Shown one piece after another: positions 1 through 9,989 of a DNA stretch of 64,000 nucleotides (positions are counted from its first letter, which is position 1; every line of letters begins with the position of its first letter). Source of the DNA: Chaetoceros tenuissimus (lineage: Eukaryota; Bacillariophyta; Thalassiosirophyceae; Chaetocerotales; Chaetocerotaceae); assembly GCA_021927905.1 (NCBI GenBank), contig BLLK01000047.1, positions 744,001-808,000 on the forward strand, in the 5' to 3' direction. Made by a program: the position numbers and the translations under genes. The notes beneath the pieces are model-generated. The model made no database searches, was not told the origin of the DNA, and was given only the letters and a program-made list of their open reading frames with translations.

Positions 1-102
1 TACAGCCTTTGCGCATTCAATAGATAGAGTCATGGTAGAATTTTTACTTGATTAATTTGTGAGAAAGAAAGATTCAAGGATGACTGTGTGGTCCATTGGA
101 GG

Positions 103-315
103 TAGCCCATTCGGTACAACGCGCAACGGGGGATCCCCGTTTTTCAGAAAAAAATTTGAGGGGCCAAAATCAGCGAAAATCAGCCTAAATATTCGATTTT
201 CCTAGGGATTTTCACCGAAAATCAATGAAAATCATGCCTTTTTTCTTCCCCTTTGCCCCGTCGCGCGGATTCCCCGTTTCTAAAAAAAAATCTCCGCGTT
301 GTACCGAATGGGCTA
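103..315. mobile_element. MITE-like element with 21-bp terminal inverted repeats
   Basis: Positions 103-123 and 295-315 are perfect inverted repeats starting TAGCCCATTCGG. They are flanked by an exact 8-bp direct repeat ATTGGAGG (95-102 and 316-323), read as the target-site duplication. The 213-bp interior holds related direct segments (around 128-155 and 265-290, each with a CCCCGTTT core followed by an A-run) and no coding frame. An 8-bp duplication is typical of hAT-type elements, so this is most likely a non-autonomous hAT-like MITE. The superfamily is inferred from the duplication length only. Confidence 0.8.
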
Positions 316-669
316 ATTGGAGGGTGTCACTCGCAACGGAAACAAATGCTGAAAGATTTTTGTGGTCAATTTTCAATGAAAATTGCAGAGGCTTTTCTTG
401 ACAGCCAATCAAAAATGGCGTCTAATATCCCTATCAGGTCGGGCCTGCTGATCAGGTTATCAGGTCGGGCGAATCTATTTTTTCCTGGGAATGACTATTT
501 TCACGACTTGAAAATTTGTCACATTTTATCGCTGAAAATTTTTCTGTTATGCCCCACACAGCCGAACACCTTCTCTTTGCATCCTTCATTCTGCACATAA
601 TATTCCTATCCTGCTGAAATCAAAGTGATAGTGAAAGCACATAGTAGTAAATCATAATAAGGGAATATT

Positions 670-2217
670 ATGCAGTTGTTAAAAAAGAGAAGTGGATTGA
701 AGAAGAAAGGCTCAAAAGACTTCAATGTCGACGAAAAAGATTGGCTTCCAAAAAAGCTCAATAGATCAGGGTCTTCTCTTCTGAAACCAAGTAGTTCAAT
801 GCTTAGTACTTCTAGCTCCTTTAGCTTCTCGAAGAAACATGATGGTCCTACAAGTATAGTTGACTTTACCATTTCAATTGAAGCCCTTGACGGAATCATC
901 GCCACTAACACAGGAGGAAAGTTTGTAAACATTGGACAGATGGGTGTACCTGTATTTGGCGTAGTCTCCTACAACCAAAGAGTGGTTGGAAGCAAATCTT
1001 TCATTCAATCTAATGTTCCTTCTATGCCTTTAGTAAAGTCTAATTCTTCATTTGGGAACAGAGACCGCTTTCATGCTGGCTTCTCGAATCCACTCTCGAG
1101 CCCTGGCGAAGCAGAGTCCGCAAAGATCGAGATTGCTTTGCCTATGAGAAAGAATACACGTGCTGCTTCAGGATTCTATGGTCGCGAAATGGAAATGACC
1201 TTCAGCTTGATGCGTGGATCAGAAGTAATGAAACTGGGAATGATTTCTTTACCCCTCAGTGGAGACGAGTCTGGTCATTCAAAGTTGATTGCAATCTCCA
1301 ACGAAAAGACTGTGAAGACAACTCGCATTGTCGGAAACAAGCGTATTTCCCAAAAGAGCAGATCCACCCTGAATTCTAGTTCTATTTCCTTCATCAATGA
1401 TCCAAGTCGTAGATACAGTCTTCAGCGTGCAAATCTCCGCATCAGCGTTGTAGCCAATGAGAGAATCAACGAGTCTGAAGGAGCGACAGCTCAATATATG
1501 AACAAGACTTCTCTTTCCAAATCATCTTCATCTCATGGCGACTCAAGACCTCCTAGACCAAGTACTGCACGTGGGCAACGGAAAAAGATTCCAGAGAATC
1601 TTCGTCCTGTTTGTGATCTTGTCTCTATTGACGCCGAAAGCCAAAGAGTTTCAATTGTTTCAGGAAAGGATAATGACCACGAAGAAATAGAAATCATGCG
1701 TCTACAGAGCAAGACCAAAAGTACAGACGATGATTCCCTATTGGAAGATAACTACACCATGAGTCAAGATACTTTGTCTAGGGCGAGCACAAACTTGTCA
1801 GGAGATTCCTTTGAAGATAAAGAATTCATGGATAGATCATCATCTTACTTGAAGTCTACTAGTGGTTTTGCTTCTGTTGAGCCTGATGATACAATCTCTC
1901 CAATTGGTTCCACCAATTCGGATTTATCACAAGATGATACAGCGTTTATTGACGATGTCTCACTTGGAACAATTCAAAAGTTCAAGGAGATTGGTAACAT
2001 GGTAGGTTCATTGTATGTTGAGCCCAAGAGACAGTCTTCCTCCTCAAAAAGATCATCTAGCTCACCAAAGAAGCCAGAAAGCTTATCGAAGCCAAGTAAA
2101 TCCCCTTCAAGAAGTTCAAGAAAGCCATCACAGTCCCCCCAAAAGCCACAAAGTATTTTGAAGTCCAGGAAGTCTTCCTCGAGGAGAAAGAAGAGCTATG
2201 ATGCGTATGAGCTTTAA
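670..2217 (+). CDS. Ser-rich protein with possible N-terminal C2-like domain
   Basis: A single uninterrupted frame of 515 aa. The first 45 residues are basic and Ser-rich. About residues 58-210 look globular: a hydrophobic strand (VDFTISIEALDGI) is followed by several β-rich stretches and resembles the NT-C2 membrane-binding fold, but this is a weak resemblance, not a firm assignment. The rest is low-complexity Ser/Lys/Asp sequence ending in a basic SPxK/SSRK-rich tail that could be a phosphorylation or binding region. No signal peptide or membrane span is seen. It is convergent with the aspartoacylase gene, 270 bp away. Coding status is well supported by length and composition; function is unknown. 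Confidence 0.75.
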   Translation: MQLLKKRSGLKKKGSKDFNVDEKDWLPKKLNRSGSSLLKPSSSMLSTSSSFSFSKKHDGPTSIVDFTISIEALDGIIATNTGGKFVNIGQMGVPVFGVVSYNQRVVGSKSFIQSNVPSMPLVKSNSSFGNRDRFHAGFSNPLSSPGEAESAKIEIALPMRKNTRAASGFYGREMEMTFSLMRGSEVMKLGMISLPLSGDESGHSKLIAISNEKTVKTTRIVGNKRISQKSRSTLNSSSISFINDPSRRYSLQRANLRISVVANERINESEGATAQYMNKTSLSKSSSSHGDSRPPRPSTARGQRKKIPENLRPVCDLVSIDAESQRVSIVSGKDNDHEEIEIMRLQSKTKSTDDDSLLEDNYTMSQDTLSRASTNLSGDSFEDKEFMDRSSSYLKSTSGFASVEPDDTISPIGSTNSDLSQDDTAFIDDVSLGTIQKFKEIGNMVGSLYVEPKRQSSSSKRSSSSPKKPESLSKPSKSPSRSSRKPSQSPQKPQSILKSRKSSSRRKKSYDAYEL

Positions 2218-2487
2218 AAACTCAAATATCAAGGAGCGCACAATTTTTGTGGCAAACAATAAGCGAGAATGTATATAAATACAGACCTTCCCTTGTCGTT
2301 ATTTAGTTAGTTTATGTTAAAGTTAGAAATATTTTTTTAGCACATTTGTAATTTGTAGCTGCGGCGTTCCGTATGATTTCATTTGTAATTTTTTATAAAG
2401 AGAAAGAAGAGTTGCATCTCTTCTTAGCCATCCTCAAGTCGAGTCAAGAACGTCGCTTTTGAAATAGAAGCAATTTGCTTTTCCATC

Positions 2488-3685
2488 CTACAACTCATCA
2501 TTATCCTCCAGTAACTCACCCGTATGAAGATCATATTCAGTTGCAATAGCGATAGACACACCTGTTCCAGAGCTAGCATAATAATATCCACCTTCATTCA
2601 CAAACATTAGGTAAATTGGAGATCCATGCGAACCATCATAAGGAATGACATTTCCATCCAGATCCACAAAAAGTGCATCTCCAGTCTCTACAGGTTCAAA
2701 ATCACTATCTTGCAGATGCTTGTGCACCATATATGCAGGAAAGTTCGGATTCTCACGCACGGATGGCCAGGAGATTTTACCACTCATTTCACCTTTACGT
2801 TTTGCCGATGCTGAACGAAAACATGGCACTTTGAATCCAGTTGATTTGTACATACTATCCAACTTCTTATTCAAAGCTTTTTCGTCTGTGTTGTACATTC
2901 CAAGAAATTCCAATAAAGCATGTAGTGCCATATCAGTCTTTTCAACTGCATCATGACGCAAAACACCCTGTGGAACAGGTCCAACCTCAATTGTGAAACC
3001 ATGCTTACCAGAAGAAGACAAATTTGGTCTCACATCTTTACTTGGATGAGTATGAACTAAACATCGAACCAATTCACCTTGCTCTTCACATCTTTTGATA
3101 ACATATGCTGCAGCTTTTGTCATGACAACATCGCCTATTGGAACGATAATGGTAGTACCCATATTACTAGTGGTTGAGTGTAAATCAATCACTACATGTG
3201 CTGAATGACTGTGATCAGGGTCATCGGGATCATCAGGAAATTTCGGACCTAAAATCGCATTAATTTCTCTTGCCCTGATGGTCTCTTGGGGCAAGTCATC
3301 ATCTTCCAAATCACGAGTCAAGGCATCATATGAGAATTGTCTATTTAAATCTTCATGTACAAAGCGTTTATTTTGCATATATGCTTCTGGGTTTCCCAAC
3401 AGAGTTGAGATATTAAGAGAAGGATATTGTTTGTGTACCTTATCCATAGCCCTATCTAGTGCCTTTATGCACCATACACCTGTATATTCATTACCATGTG
3501 TTCCTAAAGATATTCAATTTAGATGCTTGGATAATCTAAGCAAAATAGAGTACGCAAAGCAAACATTGGCACTTACCTCCGACCACAACAACATTTTTGA
3601 GATGTGGTGAAGTGTTCGCAAATGCAATCACAGGGAATAGCAAGTTGAGCATTAAAGCAACAAGCATGGGAGAGATTTTCAACAT
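2488..3685 (-). CDS. Aspartoacylase/aminoacylase-2 family zinc hydrolase, secretory
   Basis: Two exons, 3685-3577 and 3503-2488, joined over a 71-nt GT-AG intron; the join gives 374 aa. Family role: deacylation of N-acyl amino acids (N-acetylaspartate in animals). Visible zinc-site motifs are GGTHGNEYTG (His39, Glu42), the DLHST histidine and the TIEVGP glutamate; the substrate-binding NR pair lies in HEDLNRQF. The length exceeds the roughly 310-aa human enzyme because an N-terminal hydrophobic segment (MLKISPMLVALMLNLLFPVI) acts as a signal peptide, which is why the start at 3685 was chosen. Secretion or ER location is inferred. Divergent from DCP1 with 400 bp between. The natural substrate cannot be told from sequence. 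Confidence 0.9.
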
Positions 3686-4086
3686 GAATGCAAAGGAAAT
3701 AAGGGATTCGGTCCTGTGATGGTAATATTTATGTGAATACTCGTACTTGTAGTTCCTTCCTCTCTTACAGAATGAGAATGTAACATCTCCTCCTCCATAC
3801 TGTGTAAGTAGGTACTTTAACTAAATGCGTAATTTATGCGTAATCTATGACACCTTCCATTTATTTCCTTTTTCGTCTTGCCATCACTCAAAAATTAAGT
3901 CTATCCCTTTTCTCTCCTTTCCTTACCTTTTCTTTCTTTGAACAGATGAACGCAAAAAACAACGAGAATTTCAATTCCAATTCATTTGCATTTTATGTAG
4001 AATAGCTTATTACAGTGGCTTGCTGTACAATTTTGCTATCAATCCATCCTCTTTTTAACACATCCTACCCACCAGAATCTTACATT

Positions 4087-4897
4087 ATGGCACCTATTGT
4101 CATTAGTGAAGAAGCCAAGCGGGCAGCGAATTTGCGTGTATTGCAAAAGAACGACAAAGACATTGCTGACATTATTGGTTCTGCAACACATGTAGTACTT
4201 TATGAATTCAATACCCAGTCAAATGCATGGGAGAATTGTAATGTAGAAGGTATGCTACTTTTGGATATTATATATTTCTGTCAATATTTACTCAAAGTAT
4301 GCTCAATCTTCACCTTTGAATACAAAATTAGGTTCGCTATTTGTGGTCAAAAGATCATCCACTCCACGGTTTCAAATGATTGTCATGAATCGTAACTCCA
4401 AGGACAATCTAGTTGTACCACTCGCAAAAACATTTCAGATGCAAGTGAGAGAACCATACTTAATATTCCGATTTAATACAAATGATAAAACACCACAAAA
4501 GGTGAGAGGGATCTGGTTTCATGATGATAAAGAGAGAAATAAGATTGTACAAATTTTAGATAAAGCAGTGAAAAGTTTGTCCATGGCGGTAGAAGAGCCA
4601 GCAGCTCCAAAAACACAACCAGTGGATAAAACTGAAGCCGCAGCGAGTTTAATGGCTGCATTAAAGATTGGTGGATCGAATCAAACAGCACAATCGACAT
4701 CAGAACCAAACAGTCAACCACAACGGCAACCACAGGCACAAACTCAAGAACCAAATGTACAGAATATGGTATTGGATAAGAAATCACTGCAACTATCTCT
4801 TATGTCGCTTTTACAAGAAGACAAGTTTTTGGATATTATTCATGCTCAATACGTGAAAGTCGCGAAAGCTCGGGCGGCTTCTGGGAATCAAAAGTAG
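4087..4897 (+). CDS. DCP1: mRNA-decapping protein DCP1
   Basis: Exons 4087-4249 and 4332-4897 (82-nt intron) give 242 aa. Residues about 10-135 form the EVH1-like DCP1 domain: the N-terminal helix (NLRVLQKNDKDIADI), the NAWENCNVEG strand, SLFVVKRSSTPRFQMIVMNR just after the splice, and the GIWFHDDKER stretch. A Gln/Pro/Thr-rich linker leads to a C-terminal helical segment (SLLQEDKFLDIIHAQYVKV) that matches the trimerization domain. Family role: activator of the DCP2 cap hydrolase in cytoplasmic mRNA decay. Exon 1 ends in phase 1, and the splice restores the conserved VEGSLF motif exactly. Convergent with the AMMECR1 gene, only 34 bp apart. Confidence 0.93.
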
Positions 4898-4931
4898 TGA
4901 AATCTCTTATATTTTAAAATCATTACTGTTC

Positions 4932-5747
4932 TTATCGCTTGAGAAAAAAGTTTTTCCATGATTTACTTTCTCTTTCCATGCTGCTTAGATTTTCCAATGG
5001 ATCAAAATTTTGCATATCCACAAATTCTTTATATGTCAGTCTTTCTTTCGAGCTTTGATACCTTGTACAGTGAATTGAAGATAATATCTCATTTGTCAAT
5101 ACTCCTCGAAAACCTGCTTTGTATGTAAGATGTGAAATTGTTTCTTGCTGATTCCATCCTTGCTGCGGTGCGACTTCGGGTAAGAATGTAGCTAACATTA
5201 TGAAATAAATGATTGATAATGACATTAGTAAATGATCGAAATCGTTTCACTAGTTTCATGCATTGATAATAGGAAAATATTCATATAATATGCACTCACC
5301 ATGGTAATCTACGCCCATATAATTGAATTTAATAATGATACCATGTGTTCCAACAATCCAATCATAGCAATTCTGACATTCTTCGTATTGGACTAAAAGA
5401 GAAACGCCAACTCGCAATGAACTCACTTCTGATATATTGATGGGATCAAATCTACTATCCCGAAAGGCAGATGTTGCTGCATAGTCTCCAATTGCAGGTC
5501 TCAATGGAAGAGGAGATAGGTTTCCTATGCAGCCACGCAATTTATATTCTGATTGATGTAATATATCCCATGTGATGAAAACTGGACATTGTGCTTGAGA
5601 TGGAATGGAAGCTAAAAGATTTGCATCTGGTTCACTGGACTTTGGTAGAAGATGCTTGATAATTACTTGGAAGCAATATGCACAAATTTCTTTATTTGCT
5701 TGCAGTGAAGCTTGTTTGGGATTTGGCTTTACTTCGGCACTGTCCAT
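4932..5747 (-). CDS. AMMECR1-domain protein
   Basis: Exons 5747-5300 and 5191-4932, with a 108-nt intron; 235 aa. Nearly the whole protein is the AMMECR1 domain: CAYCFQVIIKHLL at the N-terminus, the family signature LRGCIGNLSPLPL, the AFRDSRFDPI stretch, and after the splice ATFLPEVAPQQGWNQ. The domain is conserved from archaea to humans; its biochemical function is still unsettled. No targeting sequence is seen. Splicing (GTGAGT…TTAG) restores the conserved HATFLPEV motif in frame. It is divergent from the RPA32 gene, so the 490-bp spacer probably serves as a shared promoter. Confidence 0.92.
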
Positions 5748-6006
5748 ATCTTTCTTTTTGGTCGTCCAAAGCTACAATCTACTTTGTGTAACTTCAAGTT
5801 ATGAGGTGCGAGTTATAGTTCCGTTCCTTTTCGAAATTTTCAACGCTACCAATGTTATCGTGTATATGATCGGGCAAACCTTCTGCTAGGTGTAATGGTA
5901 TTTATCTACTTTGGACTTTAGTTTCATTCCATCGCTTGATTCCATCATCCATCTTTCATCTCAATCACTAAAAAAGATCCATAATGGCGATGAGAACTGT
6001 GCACTC

Positions 6007-6022
6007 TTTTCGCGCCAAAAAA
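6007..6022. promoter_or_regulatory. E2F-like palindrome upstream of RPA32
   Basis: The sequence TTTCGCGCCAAA at 6008-6019, inside a longer T/A-flanked core, matches the animal and plant E2F/DP consensus on both half-sites. It lies about 215 bp before the RPA32 start codon, a DNA-replication gene of the class E2F controls in other eukaryotes. The match is seen; regulation is inferred. Confidence 0.6.
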
Positions 6023-6234
6023 TGACCATTTCAGTCGTAGTTGATACTCAATCTCGTATGTACTTAGTGCGTACTACTTTCTACGGTCAGCTCCAGTTTG
6101 GATTGTGGCTCCAATGATGGAGACGTGAGATAGGTGTGGTATCTTGTCAATGATTCAATAATCAACATATATATTGGTATACCTACATTGCAACACATAT
6201 AAATATTTCACAGAACAAATTTACTCAGAGAAAA

Positions 6235-7179
6235 ATGGCGAACAGATTTGGTGAGTGCGAGTCTAGCTAGAAAAAATGATACATACTCATGCATAAACAA
6301 ACCAATGAACTCTCATAAATCATCATTTTTAGGAATGGAATACAATAGTGGCAGCGGTGGGGATTTTCAATCACCAGGTGGGAGCCAAGGCGGCGGAGCA
6401 AGAAAAGCAACTGACGAACAAACTCTTATACCTGTAACAATCAAAATGCTTCTAGAAGCAGTACCAAATAATAAGATTCTCTTGGATGGACGTGAGCCAT
6501 ATCATATCAAACTTGTAGCAGCAGTGACTGCCGTGAATAAGACATCGACATCCTATGGATACACAGTTGAAGATGGAACAGGGTCGATCGAAGTCAAAGA
6601 ATGGATTGATGAGGGTAATCTTGAGATCACAAAAATGAGAGAGGAAGCAGCACAAGATCATCAATATGTAAGAATCATTGGTAAATTGGAAGAATACGAT
6701 TCAAAAGCTCAAATTGTTGCAGTAGCTGTTAGAAAGCTTTCTTCTGGAAACGAATTGACTCATCATTTGCTGGAGGTTGTATATGAAGGTGAAAAATATA
6801 AAAAGAGTGGACAGATTGTTGGAAGTCCATCTGCTGCCATGGGAAATATGAATTTCGGAAACAATAATATGCACTCTTCTGAGCCAATTACAAATACTGG
6901 CGCTGCCACAGGAGGTGGGCTTCAAAGTGAAGTAATGACATATCTTACAAATGGTGAGTGCTATTGGCATCGAGTTCATATGACTAACCAAAAAAATTGA
7001 AAAGATTCTCACTCTCTCTTTTCCTAGTGACTGCCGAAGAAGGAGGAAGTGTTGATGTTTTTGTAGAAATGAATAAAAGCAAATACTCCTATGCCGATGT
7101 CAAAGCTGCTTTTGAAAATCTAGCTGAGGAAGGTTTGGTTTACTCTACGGTTGACGAATCACATTACAGCTTGATTTAA
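6235..7179 (+). CDS. RPA2: Replication protein A 32-kDa subunit
   Basis: Three exons (6235-6250, 6333-6953, 7028-7179) give 262 aa. Exon 1 codes for only MANRF plus one base. A Gly/Ser-rich N-terminal stretch, the region phosphorylated in animal RPA32, is followed by the OB fold at about residues 30-165 (LIPVTIKMLLEAV, VEDGTGSIEVKEW, QYVRIIGKLEEY). A winged helix (SEVMTYLTN…YSYADVKAAFENLAEEGLVY) ends the protein and is split by intron 2. The family binds single-stranded DNA as part of the RPA heterotrimer in replication and repair. Both splice joins restore conserved motifs. An E2F-like site lies upstream. Confidence 0.94.
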
Positions 7180-7356
7180 TAGTAGAATTGCATGATTTTG
7201 ATGCGAAAGAAACGCATGAAGGGGAATAGTGGAATTTAATTTCTACTAATATCGGGATTTTGGTCATTGACTGTTTCATTTTTAGCTGTAAAAATTAACA
7301 AATCTGCAATAGCTTATTTCCGAACGTTTAGTCTATATTTACTTTTATAGCTCCAT

Positions 7357-8392
7357 TCATTCGTCCTTCTTTCTATTGACGATTAATGGTCCAACATTGT
7401 CTCCAAATTGTTCATTGTGCTTTACATGACTTCCATCACAAAGTGGAAATGTTTCCGATTTCCAGCATCTACAAAACACTGCTTTTTCTCCACTTTGCAA
7501 TTTTTGACTGTCGACAACTTTTGGCGAATCAAGATTAATCATGTTATTAATCTTGCCATTTGCAAGAACAGCTGATTCATCAATACTCTCAACACTTTCA
7601 TCCTTATTCAAAAGCTTTTTGATTGTAGGAATACCTTCCAAAGCTGCAATAAAGGTGATAGCGGAGTAAAATGTTGCAGCTCTTTTGTGCAAAATACTCC
7701 CAACTGGATTCAAACTCGCTACAAACGCAGCTGCAGTTGTCAAACCAATTGCAACCATGGTCTTTTCTGTACCTTCTTTTTCTTCCGCAACTCCCTCATC
7801 TTGTATGCCAACTTTTAGCCGCACCCATGAGATAGAAAACGAAATTCGATCCAAGTACACCGGTAGCTGCCCTCATTGTTCCCAAGACTGTAGATGCCTT
7901 GATCATGTAAACGAGTGTCAATACTTGCGAAATAATTTTAGTTCGAACAAGTGATTTCCATTTTTTCGCATTGGCATCGTCCGGATTAGCTTTCAAAGCT
8001 CTTTTGGCTGATGCTAATTTCACATTGTCACACGGTGCAAAATTCATCAAACTCAATAATGCAGTAGTGACTAGAACTAGCTTCTGAGAGCATGTACTAC
8101 TTGTCAAAGCTTTATTGAACAGGGCTGCCGATGCCGATGCATATGCCACAGGCAAAATTTTTGCGCTTTGCAAAGCTGTAGACGATTTACCATTAACTAT
8201 TGATGCAGAGGTTGGAGCGTAGCTGGAAGTATGTATTCTTGTTCTAGACCAAGGATTCGTGTCAACAATGGGGGAAGTGGTCACAGTTGAGATTGTTCTC
8301 GAAGATGGAGCAAACCCTACAGCTACATCTGCCAATAGCAAGCTTCCAATGAAATAGATACTAAGAGATAAATTCATAATGTTGAGATGCAA
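7357..8392 (-). CDS. Plastid-targeted CDGSH iron-sulfur domain protein
   Basis: The N-terminus (MNLSLSIYFIGSLLLADVAVGFAPSS) is a signal peptide ending in an ASAFAP-type motif, implying plastid import. The middle is moderately hydrophobic with one or two possible membrane spans. The C-terminus carries CRCWKSETFPLCDGSH, a full match to the CDGSH motif whose three Cys and one His bind a 2Fe-2S cluster. The two halves lie in different frames that overlap around 7796-7860. A 49-nt GT-AG intron at about 7862-7814 (GTGTAC…AAAAG), or a 46-nt alternative slightly downstream, would join them. Such an intron is unusually short, so a single-base sequence error cannot be excluded. Family role: cluster or electron transfer. 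Confidence 0.8.
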
Positions 8393-8498
8393 TGTTTATA
8401 CTATTTATACTAGCTGTTTGAATAGGAAGGCCCAATTGAAATTTCATCTCCAACAATCCAACAACAATGTTGGTTGAAGATGAAATCTTGACAGGAGA

Positions 8499-8506
8499 TG
8501 ACGTCA
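8499..8506. promoter_or_regulatory. CRE-like palindrome TGACGTCA
   Basis: A full bZIP/CRE palindrome 107 bp upstream of the CDGSH gene start. In Phaeodactylum, TGACGT elements of this kind mediate CO2/cAMP and light responses of plastid genes. Only the match is seen; the role here is inferred. Confidence 0.45.
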
Positions 8507-8577
8507 TTGACTTTAGGCCATAAAACTTACTAATTTAATTGAAAATGCTTAGTTTGTCATTGAAAATTGTTTTGTTT

Positions 8578-9690
8578 TCAATGTGGCATCGAGAGAAATC
8601 GAAAAAAATTGACGGTTGTGTATATGGACCAAATCAAGGCAGGCAAAGCAAAGATCGTGATACCACCCAACTCTACTGTTTTCGAAATCAACTTTTTATC
8701 TCTAAGTGTCACAAAAAGAGACGCATAACTTGCAGCCAGACTAGTAGAAAGTTGCTGATAGAAAACATGCGATTGAAAGCCTGGGTACTGCAGTTGACTA
8801 TCAATGAATAAACACTGTTCAATGAACCAGGAACGATCATGAATGACACAACTGACCAAGCCAGTAGCTGCAATCAATGGCATTCCCCACGCTACTGGAA
8901 ATACATAACCTAGTGTATCAATAATCTTACGTCCTGTATAATCTGCAGCTTTGCGGTCGCGTCTTCCTTCAACAATTTCATCTGTTTTCAAAATTGTGTC
9001 TGCAATAAAAAACGCATTCAATCCAACCAATACTGCAAAGAACATTCGACTAATCCATAACGAATTGAAAATGTCACCTTCTGAAAAAGGGCTGATCCAA
9101 ACCATGTAGAATCCCGAAAACAAGGACGATACAGCTGTTCCCAAAAATGCATTTCTAGCAGTTAAATCGCCTTGTCGGTGGATAAATGCCATCCTCACTG
9201 ATGCAAAACACATGACGATGTTGGATACTGTAAATATATTCATAAACAACTCCATCTCTTTCGGGATATTAGAAAAAACTTCTGGGGATGTACTTAGACC
9301 AATCGCTGCATTTATCAACATGACAGCAGATGAAATAGTGTAACCGATAGATGCGAGTTTGTGCAAGCTGAAAGAGTCTTCGTGTGTAATGAGCCTCTTC
9401 TTCCAAAGCTCCAATCCAGCATTCTTTTTAAATTCGCTCGAGACGAAACTGCTTGAATCTATGGAAACTTCTACTTCGCTACTTGGAGCAAATTTTTCTT
9501 CTCCAGCTATATTTTGTATGGAAACTTCATTGACATTTGAGGCCATTATTTGTTGCTCATCATGCAAGCGAATTCTTGGTCTGACCAATAAGTTGCTTGT
9601 TCTTCTGGTTACAAATCCTTGCGTCAAAACTTTCTTTTGCGCTAGTAATAGTACATAGAGAAGCAATTTCACTGGTTTTGCCACCGCCAT
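8578..9690 (-). CDS. Plastid-targeted multi-span membrane protein, unknown family
   Basis: One exon, 370 aa. The N-terminus (VKLLLYVLLLAQKKVLTQGF) reads as a signal peptide with the plastid-type GF cleavage site, followed by a basic, Ser/Asn-rich transit-like region. From about residue 115 onward there are six or seven hydrophobic spans (for example IGYTISSAVMLINAAIGL, FLGTAVSSLFSGFYMVWIS, VFPVAWGMPLIAATGLVS, ITIFALPALIWSIYTTVNFF). No catalytic motif or known family is recognised. It probably sits in a plastid membrane. It lies head-to-head with the GST gene across a 300-bp spacer and on the same strand as the CDGSH gene. Confidence 0.82.
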   Translation of the reverse strand: MAVAKPVKLLLYVLLLAQKKVLTQGFVTRRTSNLLVRPRIRLHDEQQIMASNVNEVSIQNIAGEEKFAPSSEVEVSIDSSSFVSSEFKKNAGLELWKKRLITHEDSFSLHKLASIGYTISSAVMLINAAIGLSTSPEVFSNIPKEMELFMNIFTVSNIVMCFASVRMAFIHRQGDLTARNAFLGTAVSSLFSGFYMVWISPFSEGDIFNSLWISRMFFAVLVGLNAFFIADTILKTDEIVEGRRDRKAADYTGRKIIDTLGYVFPVAWGMPLIAATGLVSCVIHDRSWFIEQCLFIDSQLQYPGFQSHVFYQQLSTSLAASYASLFVTLRDKKLISKTVELGGITIFALPALIWSIYTTVNFFRFLSMPH

Positions 9691-9824
9691 TGTATAATCT
9701 TATATTACACAGAAACTAGTAGGTAAAGGTAATGGAATACATATGATGTGCATAGTTGTTGTGAGAAAGTGTTCTTTTTCCTTTTTCTGCCAGCTGCCGG
9801 CGGCCTGCGACACACACACTTCCT

Positions 9825-9859
9825 CCCCCCATCACCCATCACCCATCACCCCCCCCCCC
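9825..9859 (-). other. G-quadruplex-forming tract in a divergent promoter
   Basis: The + strand has C-runs separated by repeated ATCACCC units (9825-9859), ending in 11 consecutive C. The minus strand therefore has at least five G-runs of three or more with short loops, a canonical quadruplex motif. It lies between two divergently transcribed plastid-protein genes, 130-165 bp before each start codon. Confidence 0.6.
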
Positions 9860-9989
9860 TCATTTTTGCATGGATCAGGATATCAGGATATCCATTCGTT
9901 TTGTATGTAACAGGATTTCAATTCTGAAAATACGAGTCAGTGAGAAATCATCACATTGATATATTTTTATTCCACTGCTAATCTCTGCG

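Noticed and set aside
5911-6117. Short + strand frame before RPA32
   Set aside because: It overlaps the shared promoter and the E2F-like site and shows no domain.
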